From Chitinophagales bacterium (GTDB lineage Bacteria > Bacteroidota > Bacteroidia > Chitinophagales > UBA2359): 64,000 bases of DNA. Of this stretch, positions 43,001 to 55,000 are shown piece by piece (within the stretch, counting starts at the first letter, position 1; each line of letters starts with the position of its first letter). The notes under the pieces are model-generated. The model was not told the DNA's origin, searched no databases, and saw nothing but the letters and a program-made list of their open reading frames with translations. The translations under genes and the position numbers were made by a program. The DNA lies in assembly GCA_020629005.1 (NCBI GenBank), contig JAHDEE010000002.1, forward strand, positions 1 through 64,000. The letters are read 5' to 3'.

Positions 43001-46000
43001 TTGGAAAGGCTCCCCGCATTGTAGTGCTCCTTCGAGTGTCTGGTTACAGGTCTGATCGGTGGTCTTCTCAACATAAATCGTGTAGGAAGAGCTGAAGAAA
43101 GGCCCCAGATTTATGATTCCGGCAGTCTGTCCAAATAAGTCACCAGCGTCGCTGTAAATATTGTAAGTACCGCTACCCGTGAGTGTCACATCTACTTCGT
43201 ATGAAAATTCATCAATACAATTGTCTTCAGCACTGGCAAAGAGATTACAAAAGTCAACAGGATCGGCCGGACAATCAGTGGAGCCTGTTAATGCCAGGAA
43301 GCACTGGGGATAATCTGTCTGAGTAACCGTAATCTCGTAGGTATCTTCAACACCTCCCACAAAAGGTCCCAGCTCAAGGCTACCTGAAGTCTGTGATAGC
43401 GCCTGATCAGATTGCCCACCAACAATGTTTGCTTCGATATCGTATTGAGCTGCTCCATCGAAGACCACAATCAGGTTGAAGGTTCCATTGTTATTACAGA
43501 CAACTGTTTCTTGAGCAGATGGAGGTACACATCCAGTGATCACACAATTGTTGGTTCCGGAAACTTGTTCGAAACAATCATCATCGGATCGGGCCAGTAC
43601 GGTAAAGGTGCCTCCACTAGCTGGGAATGGGCCAATTAAAAGGGTACCAGCTGCTACATCGGTTTCGATCACTTCATTGTCCAGTAAGATGGTATAGGTT
43701 TCCGAACCTGTTAGCTGTAGTTCTATTGAGTAAACAGATTGATCATCAATCTCATCGCAAATCACCTCTATCAGTTCCAGGCCAACATCACAAAGCGGCT
43801 CATCCGGACATTCTGCAAATGCAGAATTCGTGTAGCTGCAATTGTCTTGCACCAGGCTGATCACTTGTATATCGTAAGTACCTTCCACGCTAAAGGGTCC
43901 GAGTTCAAGCTGACCTTCTACGACTCCTTGTATCTCAAAGGGCTGCCCTCCTATTGTTCCCAGAACCTGATAGGTATCTGAACCGCTAATATCAACGAGG
44001 ATATTGTAGCCTTCTTCAAGGCATTGTACTTCTGTATTTACGAACAGGTCGCATTCCACTTCATCAGAGCAGGGATTTGGAGCCTCCACTACCTGGAAGC
44101 AATTTGAGATATTGCTATCTTCGATTCTGATGGAGTATAATTCCTCAGCCACATAAGGCCCTAGTGTGATTGTTCCTGGAGCTACGCCCTCTATCGTTTC
44201 GTCAGCAGTTGTGATTGTGTACAGGCCATTACCTTCAATCAGAATTGTGACATCGAACAGATCAAAGAAGGAGGTTCCTGAGCAACTGATGTCAATAATT
44301 TCTGCACTGAGGGCACAAGTTGGTGGTTCCGGATTACAGTCCAGTGTACCGGTACTGGTGAAGAAACAGTTGCCATCCAATTCGTCTATCACGTCGACCT
44401 GGTATACGGTGCCAAGGCTTCCACTGTAAGGACCAAATTGATAGACTCCTTCTTGCAAGCCGGATACAGAGTCGCCGGCAGGAAGTATATCAACCGAATA
44501 GGTTGAAGGTCCATTAATTGTGACGGATAAAGTATAAGTATCTTCTCCCGAACAACTGCCATTAACGCTGCTGGTCAAGGAACAATCTACTTCATCATTG
44601 CAAGGGTTCGGCCCACTACTCAGGAAGAAACACTCTGGATTATTGTTACTCTCCACATAAATTTCATAAGCTGTCTGTGCAGTTAAGTCTTCGAAGGTGT
44701 AGATTCCTGCGGGCACATCTTCTAGCAGTTCGTTGTCGACAAAAATTGTGTAGTTATCAGATCCGGTAATCTGGAGAGTCATTGTGAAGAACTGAAAGAA
44801 CAGGAAGCCAGAACATTCTATATCCAATATCTCAACGCCCAGATCACAGGATGGCGGAGGTGCGCAGCTGTAGTTTCCGTTAGTTGCTTCTGAGCAGCTT
44901 GCATCATCTACTTTGGTGACATCAATTGAAAAGGGGCCCCCAGAAAACGGGCCTGCGGTATACGTTCCACTTGCAACATCGTCAATATCGGGTACACCCG
45001 GGCCAGTATCAATATTGTACAAGCCGGAACCGGAGACAGTGACATCAACGAAGTAGGCATCGTTTGCCTCATTACAAGCAGGGGTACCCAAGGTTACGTC
45101 TAAATCACAGATTACTTCCGGTTCGCAGTCGTAACTGCCGTTGAATGTCTTTATGCAGGTTCCGTTGTCTACATCCCGTACCGTAAATGAATAATTGAAC
45201 CCATCAGGAACAGGGCCAACAGTGTGTATCCCTGCAGGAACCGGATCTCCTGGCAGGTTACTCAATTGTATTGTGTAAACACTGGAACCGGTAAGCTGCA
45301 CATCTATGAACACCGAATTGTTTTCGTCACAGAAAATGTTGACGATATCTGCTTCGAGATCACATTCTCCATTATTTGGCGAACAATCCCTGACTCCCAG
45401 GTAATCCTGGAAGCAATCCCCCTGCTCATCAGCGATACTGAAAAAGAATTGATCAAAAGCAAATGGGCCGATAGTCTGTAGTCCGGCAGAGACGTTTGTG
45501 AGCACTACGTCGTTGTCTGTGCCGAACTCATTGACTGTAATCTCGTAGGTAGAAGATCCTTGAATCTCCAAATTGATATAATAGTTATCCTCATCTTCGC
45601 ATTCTAGGTCAAGCACAAAGTCGAGGTCACAGGAGCAATCTCTTACGATCACGAAATCTGCGAAGCAACCGACATTGAAATCGTCAACTAGCAGAATTGT
45701 TGTGCCTCCTGCTGGATAAGGCCCTAAGGTGTACTGACCTGCAGAGATACTAGATAGGATTACGTCACCATTGAAAGGAGGTCCGCCACCAAAAAGTCCT
45801 TCATACATAGTATAGGTACTTGCACCTGCAATATCCATAATTACAAAATAGCTTGAACCGTCTCCTGCACATTCATAAGAGATACTGGTTTCAATGTCAC
45901 AAGCAGGAGGAAAGAAAGGACAATCGTTCACTCCATTACCTGAAAGCTCACAGTCTTCCTTCAGCTGATCTGTGATCAGGTAAGAATAGGCACCATTTGG

Positions 46001-49000
46001 AATCGGACCAAAGGTGTACACTCCTGTCCCAACATCCAGCAAGGTCTCAAAGCCTGGCACCTCAATGTCATATTGACTTGAACCAGAGATATCGACCAGA
46101 AGATTGTAAGAAGGCTCTCCATCAATACAAACCGCCTGTACATTGGCAGTGAGATCACAAGGGATGACTGGTGTACAATCAAAGTCTCCAGCAAATTCCT
46201 GCTGGCAGAGAGAGTTCAATTGATCGTAGACCTTCAGTTCATAGGAACCGTTTGGCAGGCTAACAGTATAGGTGCCAGGGCCAAGATCCTGTTGGTCTGG
46301 ACCAACACCTGTCTCCAGCGTATACTGGCCACTTCCACTAATGGTAACACTGATCTCGTAATTATCATCATCTATACATTCCCGTTGTATATTTGCCACC
46401 AGGTCACATTCTGGTGGTTGCTCGCAAAACTGTCCACCGGAAAGTACCTGGGTACAGTCTGGGAAGTCTTCGCTCTTAACTATAATTTCATAGGCACCGT
46501 TTGTTGCAGGACCAAGCGTGTATGTTCCCGCGGATTGACCTGTTAATGGATCATTGATTCCATCTTCAATCGTATAACTATCATCTCCTTCAATGGTAAG
46601 GATCATGTCAAAAGTGACACCATCCTCATAGCACTCAAAGGCCACATTGGCTACCAGCTCACAAGGTGGATCGGGCAAGCAGTTTGCATTACCAAACAAG
46701 TTTTGTGTACACTCTGGGAATTGGTCAGAGAATATATCGACAAAGTAGAAGAATGGTTCAGGAATCTGGAAAGGATCCTCGGTAAAGGGGCCAAGAATAT
46801 ATTCTCCTGCAGGTACACTCTCCAGTACCTCGCCTTCAAAATCATTTATTGTAAATGTGCCTTCTCCTTCGATGGTAAGAATCAGGTTGTACGAGTCTTC
46901 ATCAATGCACTCCGTATCAACGGCCACCGAGTAGTCGCATTCACAGCTCCATTCACCAAAAATAGAGGTGTTGCAGTCGAAAAAGAACCCATTGCTCTCA
47001 TCTATAAAAATGGAGTACTCATTTGTGAAAGGACCAAGCTCATAAACACCTGCAGTTGCATTATCGATAAAGTTCTCGATAAAGGGGCCCCAGGAGATAT
47101 CATAGGTATCACTTCCATCAATAGTCACAATGACAAAATACTCTTCTGAGTTGGGTTGACAATCGGATATCGCATAAGAAACTGCAAGATCACACTCAAC
47201 TTGTGGCCCGCACTCGTAGGATCCTGAGAATTGGTCAAAGCAAAATCCGTCGTCGGAATTAACGAATATGTTGTAGAAACCGTCATCAAACGGACCAACC
47301 AACACAGTAACGGGAGCTTCCACATCCTCCACAAGAAAACTTCCAAGGAAGCCATCAGAGATATCGAATATTCCTTCTCCTTCGATCTGCACTTCTACGA
47401 AGAACTGATTATCATTGTCACAGACAGGAGTGGCAGTCGTCGTAAAGTCGCATTCGGGGCAATCTCTGGCACCGCTTGCACTTTCGAAACAAGCAAATTC
47501 CTGATTGTCCTGCACGAAAACATTATAAAAATCGTCGATAAAACCTGTTTCCTCTAATTCATACACACCTGCTCCGACATTTTCGATGACCTGGAAGTCG
47601 CTAAAGATGCTATATATACTGGTTCCATCAATCGTAAGCAGCAAAACGACATCATCTCCATCACAATCTACACTGAGAGATATAGAGAGATCGCATTCCT
47701 GTTGTGACATGCATTCCTTGTTGCCGTTGATTCCCTGGAAGCAGATTGGGTTTCCTTCATTGGAGACAGTCACATTGTATGCCCCATCCTCGTAAGGACC
47801 TAATACATATTGCCCAGCCACAGCGCCTTCAAGATTGAAATTTATAGTGGGGTCAGTAATTGTGTAGGTAGCAGTACCGGAAACAGTCAGAATGATTTCA
47901 AAACCGTCAACGCCTTCCTGGAGACAAACGATATCGGACAATACCTCCAGGTCGCAGCTGAACTCATCGGAGCAGTCATTTACTACAGGAACCGTGAATG
48001 TACATTCATCATCGATTTCAGAAGTGATAATGACACTGGTAGTACCATTAGGTAAATCAGCTATACTAATTAATCCAGCAGATTGATTGTTCAACACATT
48101 TCCTTCACCCCATTCAAGTGTGTAGGTACCAGTCCCTGTAAGGGTAAGTAAAGCATCGAAGGTATCCACGGTCGTACATTCTGTATTGACAACCACTCCA
48201 AGATCACAAACAAAATCTGGCGTGCAGAAATAGGTACCGGAAAAGGGGACTAGACAATTATCCAGCTCTTCAGAGCTTACGACAAAATTATACGAACCAC
48301 TCGGATAAGGACCAAGCTCAATGACTCCCGAGGTTTGTCCGGTTAAGACAGTGAATCCATCGTCAATACTGAAGGATCCGAGCCCGGTCAAACTCAGTTC
48401 TACAATAAAATTATTTTCGTCTACACATATAGGCGTTCCAGATAAAGAGACTTCACATACTTCGTCGGATGAGCAATCATTAATTCCTGTGAGATTGGTA
48501 CTGCATTCCTCGTCTTCTTGATTTTCGATGCTGATATTATAAGGACCATTAGAAATCGGGCCCCAGACATAATTGCCTGGAGCGAGTAATTCCGGATCAT
48601 TAACATTGTCATTCACGGTATAGGAGCCTGGACCAGGTAAGGTAAACAAGACATTGTAGAAATCTTCATCGATACATTCGGTAGCTGCGGCAGACGGTAG
48701 TTGACACTGGAAACAAGAAGCGGTTCCTATCAAAGTGGCACTGCAATCAGGAGCAAGCTCGCTTTGTATGGTGATGGCATAGGTGCTTCCCGTGTAAGGA
48801 CCAAATTCATACTGACCGGCAACCAATCCAGCTGTAGAGGGATTTTGTCCATCAGATATCGTGTATGTACCAGATCCCGAAAGCCCCACTATTACAGTAT
48901 AACTTTCAAAATCAATACACTCGGAGGATTCTGAGGCATCAAGGTCACATTCAAAACAATCTTCTACTCCGGTAAGAGTTTGAACGCAAGTCTCATCCAG

Positions 49001-52000
49001 ATTACTGGTAATTGTGACCAGGTAAGCTCCATTAGGATATTCTCCAAGATTGTAAGTGCCCGAACTGGCATCGGTAATAATATTACCCTGACCATCATCG
49101 ATTGTATAGGTTCCAGCGCCACTAAATTCTAGAACTGCGTTGTATTGATCAAAACCATCACAGCTAGTGCTGATCATCGCATCTTGAACACACTCAAAAC
49201 AATCAAATTCTCCATTGATCAATTCTGAGCAGGCCGCATCTTGTTCATTTGTTATTGTAAAAGCATAAATACCGTTCAAGTATGGACCAAGAACGATATT
49301 TCCTGGAGGTTGATTGACGATGATTTCGCCAATTCCATCATTGATAGAAAAAGTACCAGCACCTGAAATCGTAACACTTACTAAAAACTGCTCTTCTGTG
49401 GAGCATTCTGGTACATGGTCTACAGAAAGTTCACATTCAAAGCAATCTTCCTCCCCTGTGATAATTTGTTCACACTCCGGATCCAGCTCGCTAATTACGG
49501 CAATACTATAGGAACCATTCTCGAATGGTCCAGTTGTGAGCACGCCTGCAGTCACACCATTTATGCTCGGATTCACTCCATCTTCAACAGTGTAAGTACC
49601 GGCTCCTTCGATCGACAAGTCAACTGTGAATCCAAGACCATCATCCTGGCAGGTAGCTGTCGGCACAACGTTCAATGTGCATTCAAGACAATTCTCTTCG
49701 CCTGTAAGCTCAAAGAAGCAATCAGGATCTTGCTCACTCGTAACGATCACCGAGTAAGGGCCATTAAGGAATGGACCGACCTGGACACTTCCCGTTTGAT
49801 TAACAAAAGGTGGGTTTTGTCCATCTTCCACAGTGAAGGTACCGCTACCGTTAAGCGAAACATCCACGAAGTAGGAACTCTGGTCGAAACACTCGGTACT
49901 TGCAGCAGGTTGGGCATCGCAAACAAAACAATCAGGCTCCGGAGACAGCACGGAGAAACATCCGGATAACAAGTCACTCGAAACATTGAATGAGAGGTTG
50001 TTGTCTAAAAATGGACCCACTGTGTAAGTTCCTGCCTCCACTGAATTCAGCAGTTCTTCATCACCTTGAAGCACGGTATAAGTATCACTTCCCGAAATAC
50101 TAAGGACCACCGAATAAAGTCCATCATCTATACATTCAACTTCTGCATTAGCGTCAAGATCACATTCCTGACAGTCTTGCGTACCTTCCAAAGTAAAGAC
50201 ACAGGATGTATCAACTTCACTTGTAATGGTGACAACGTACACGTTGCTGGTTAATGAGCCAAATACTGTAGCACCTTCCGAAACACCGGAAAGCGTGGTG
50301 TTGTTACCGTCATCAAGTGAGAAGGTACCTGGCCCCTCAATGTCGATTAACAAATTGTATCGGGGGAAGTCAAGACACTCTACAGATGCACTTGCGGTCA
50401 ATTCACAAGTACATTCGAGTTCGCCAATTACCTCGGTAGTGCAGTCAAAACGTGTTTCGTCTCTAACAAATATTGAATACGGACCTGGAGCAAAGGGACC
50501 AACATTGACACTGGTGCCTGGCCCTACCCCCGGTATTGGTGGGTTAACACCATCTTCAACAGTGTAGGTGTTGCTGCCTTCAAGAATATTCAACACCACC
50601 TCAACCTGGCCATTTACACAAGTTGGTGTACCAGAAGCGAGCAAATCACATTCGAAACAGTCCAATTCTCCGGAAAGGGTTTTAACACAGTCGGCAGACA
50701 ATTCATCCGTAATGGTGATGTTGTAACTGCCGTTTACAAAAGGGCCCAGGTCAAGAGACCCTGCTGATACAGCTGTTTGCACATTGCCTTGCCCATCGTC
50801 CACTATGTAAGAACTGCTGCCGGATATAGATACGTTCAGCTCAAATGTCTCGCCGTCAAGGCAAACCGCAGTTCCTGTTGCATCAAGGTCGCACTCAAAA
50901 CAATCTTGTTCGCCAGTTGCAGCGGATGAACAATCTGGTCTATCCACATCTGTAAAACTTATATTGTAGCTCCCATTTACAAAAGGACCGAAGGTGTGCA
51001 ATCCAGCAGAAAGTACTTGTAGGTTGCCTAACCCGTCATCGACATTATAACTTCCAGAGCCTGAAACAGTCACTTCAACGAAATAATCATCGACGCCATC
51101 GCAGGTTACCAATGGACTTAGTTCCAGGTCGCATTCGAAACAATCTTCCTCACTAGAAATACTAAACTGGCAATCCGGATGATCTTCTTCCGTCACCGTA
51201 ATTGTGAAGCTTCCATTTTGAAAAGGGCCAACTATATGCGTACCTGCAACTACTGTTGATTGATTTCCTTGACCGTCATCTAAGAGATAGTTTCCGGGAG
51301 CTGCAATAGTTATGGAAACTTCAAAGGAGTCATTATCGAGGCAAGTGATCTCGCTGGTTGGTGCCAGAAGACATTCGAAGCAATCCAATTCGTTGCTTAT
51401 CGTTGTCTCGCAATCTTCCGCAAGTTCACTGACTACCGAGACACTGTAAGAGCCCGAAGGATGATCGCCTAAAAGGTATGTTCCAGCCTCTAAATTTGAC
51501 TGAGTGGGATTCACACCATCTGCTACAGTGAATGTACCAGAACCTGTGATCGAAACCGAAAGTTCGTAGGTATCACCATCAACACAGGTCGCATCAGCAC
51601 TTGCCGCTAGATCACAGTTAAAGCAGTCTTGCTCCACCGTTTCTGTAATCGTGCAAGTGTTCACAATCTCACTAGTGACCACTATGTTGTGTTGACCGTT
51701 GGGTAAAGGACCAACTGTATGCACTCCGCTACTTATGCCAGTCAACGGAGGATTTATTCCATCATCAATTTCGAATGTACCGGTACCGACGACAGTCAAT
51801 TGTATCGAAAATTCTGTCGTGCCTTGACAAAAAGGAAGTACATTGGTTTGCAAATCACATTCAAAACAAACCTCGTTGCCAGTAATCTGCTCATTACATG
51901 TTTCATCGCTTTCGTCAGTGATGTCAATCGTATAGTCTCCACTAGGAAAAGGGCCTACTAGTGTGTTCCCGGCAGTCACGCCTGTAATCGGTGCATTCTG

Positions 52001-55000
52001 ACCATCTTCGATTGTGTAGGTTCCCGACCCTTGGATTGTCAAAGTTACATTGTAATTGAAGTCGTCAAAGCAGGTCTCCAAAGCCTGAACCCCGAGATCA
52101 CATTCAAAGCAATCTCTTTCACCAGTTAGATTAAACACACAATCATCGGCCGATTCATCGACGATATCAATAGAATAAGGTCCATTCGGAATAGGGCCCA
52201 AACTAATCGAACCAGCCGTTTGATTCGTGAGAATATTGTCCCCGCTAGTCAGGGTGTAAGAGCCGGAGCCCACGAGTTCAATGATCACAGTATAAGAGTC
52301 TAGATCTATGCACTCCAGCGTTTCTGAAGCTGCGAGGTCACATGTGAAGCAGTCTTCGTTGACAACCCGTTCTTCCCTGCAAGATCCATCCAGCTCGTCA
52401 ACGATTGTGATCGTGTAAGATCCATTATCAAAAACACCTAGATCTATAGTGCCAGCTGACTGTCCCGTAACTGGCCCGTTGACTCCATCATCAATTGTAT
52501 ACGTGCTGGAACCTCCAATAGCTAATTGGACATTAAAAGTTTGTAAGTCTAGACAATTGGTTGTAATGTCCGCCGTCAAATCACATTGGTAACAGTTGCT
52601 GTTGCCATTCACAACTTCGGCGCATTCTTCATCCAGCTCGCTTTGTACAAGAATACTGTAATTCCCGTCTTGATATGGTCCCAAAGTAATAGTGCCGGCT
52701 GCCACTCCAGAAATCGCCGGGCCTACATTGTCGTTTATTGTAAAGGATCCGGTACCGATGATTTCCAGCTCCAGTTCAAAGTTCTCCAGATCCAAACAAT
52801 TGACCGTTTCATTTACTGTTAGCCCGCAATCAAAGCAGTTAAAGGTATCAGAAAGTATGAGTGTACAGCCAGGATCTACTTCGCTGATAATTTCAATATT
52901 GTATATTTCATTGTTATTAAATGGCCCAAAGGTGAATTGTCCAGCCTCCGCACCTGTAATTTCCGGATTTGTCCCATCATCGATTGTAAAGGTGCCGTTG
53001 CCTACCAGATCAAGGATGAGATCAAATGTAGATTCGTCATTACAACTAGTGTCCGTTACGGGATTAAGACCACATTCGAAGCAATCATTGCTTACCGATA
53101 CCTCTTCAATGCAGTTCTCGTCTAGTTCGCTGGTTACTGTAATCACCTCCGTACCATTTGCAAAAGGTCCAAAAGTGATAGTACCTGCTTCGATACCCGT
53201 TTGTGTGCCATTGCTATCAGTGATTGTGAAGGTACCGGTTCCTGAGATCGTGACCGGAACTTCATAGTTAAAAAGGTCTAGGCAGGCGGCTGAACCAGGT
53301 ACAACGCCAAGGTCACATTCAAAGCAGTCCTTCTCCCCTTCAACCGTCTCAACACAAGTTTCATCGAGTTCGCTTGTAATTGTGATCGTGTAAGGCCCAT
53401 TTGGAAAATCACCCAACTGAATTTGCCCGGCGGATTGACCTGTCAAATCAAGAGCGCCGCCATCAGATATACTATAGGTGCCATCACCTCCAAGCTCTAA
53501 ACTCAACTCGTACTCAGTCTGGCCAATGCATGAGCTACTTATGTTCGCAGTAATCTCGCAATTGAAACAGGTCACTTCTTGCGTAATTGAGCAATTGTTG
53601 CTATCACGTATAATTAGATTGTAGGACCCTGTAGGAAGGGTAGGAAATATTCCAGTGTCATTGCTCCCAACCAATCCGCCCAACAAAGTGGTGATGTTAA
53701 ACACATAGGGCGGCAATCCGCCACTTACCACTGCGCCCGTCTGACAACTATAATCAGTCAATACAATTGGGTCGAAAATCGTAACCGCGGTTGTCGCAGA
53801 ACAACCATCTCCAGCAGAGTACTCAAGTGTATAGTTTCCTGCTGGCACATTTGTAAAATTACCAGTAAGGCTTGTCGGCAGCGATATGCCCGTTGCGTCA
53901 TCAGTTAGAATGTATTCCTGAGGTCCCGAGTAACCAGGTATGCTCGCAGAAACCGTGTTATAATCGCAGGATTCATTGGTGATCTCAACTGCGTAGACCG
54001 TGAATGTCAAACTTTCGGTACAATCGTCGGATATATTAGGATTATTGTCATTTACTTCCAAAGTATATTCCCCTGCATCAAGATCTTCAAAAATTCCGGT
54101 ACTATTAGTTGAAACCTCCATACCCTGTGAATCTAGTAGCGTGTATTGGTAATCCACACCAGAGACAAATGGAGCACCAGGATAACCTCCGGATGCCATT
54201 GCCTCGAAAGAGTCCAAGACACATCCAGCACCCTCCAATTCTATTGGGTCAAAAACCTCTACATCAATCTCGATAGCGCAATCTCCCTCGGATACTTGAA
54301 GTACATACTCTCCCGCCGAAAGATCGACGAAAGTTTGTGCACCATCGGCGAAAGAGGCAGTTATCGGATCAGTGACAGAGGAACCAGCTGAAGTGAAGAG
54401 TTCATAGACATAATCTGCCGCATTATCTCCCTCTGATAAACCTCCTGAGGCGGAGACTGTTAGGGTACCATAATCACAATTGTACTCGAACTCGGCAGCA
54501 ATCTCTTCTATCACGGTGACATCAGCACTGGACGGAGGGCAACCGTTTGCATCCACACCATATACCGTGTAGGTTCCAGCTGGGATTGCATCAAACTCCC
54601 CTGTAACATCGGACCCTGAGCCATCACCAGTATCAGTTTGAAGGGCACCTGAACCGCCACTTTGAAATGCTGCACCTTGCGGGTATAGATAGAAATTCCA
54701 ATCCGCCTGGCCGCCTGTAGCAGTTACGCTTGCCTGGCCATAAGCATCACATCCTGCATCAGCAGCTTCCATCGAAGGAGCATCGCTGACTTCCACAGGG
54801 ACTGAGAAAGAGCAGCCACGGTCATCGGTTACAACAACGAAGTATGAGCCTGCCACTACATCAGTAAACTCGGGTGTACCTGGAGCGGCATTCAGATCTG
54901 CAGCAGAGATTGCAGGAACCAGATTCCCACTATTGTCTAATACATCACCAGGTGCAGTCGCTCCAAAGAGGTGAGACACGGAAGAGAGGTATATCGTATA

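Noticed and set aside
41205-53560. CRISPR-like regular repeats
   Set aside because: The periodicity of about 250 bp is coding, diverged and in frame; no short identical repeats with unique spacers and no cas genes are present.
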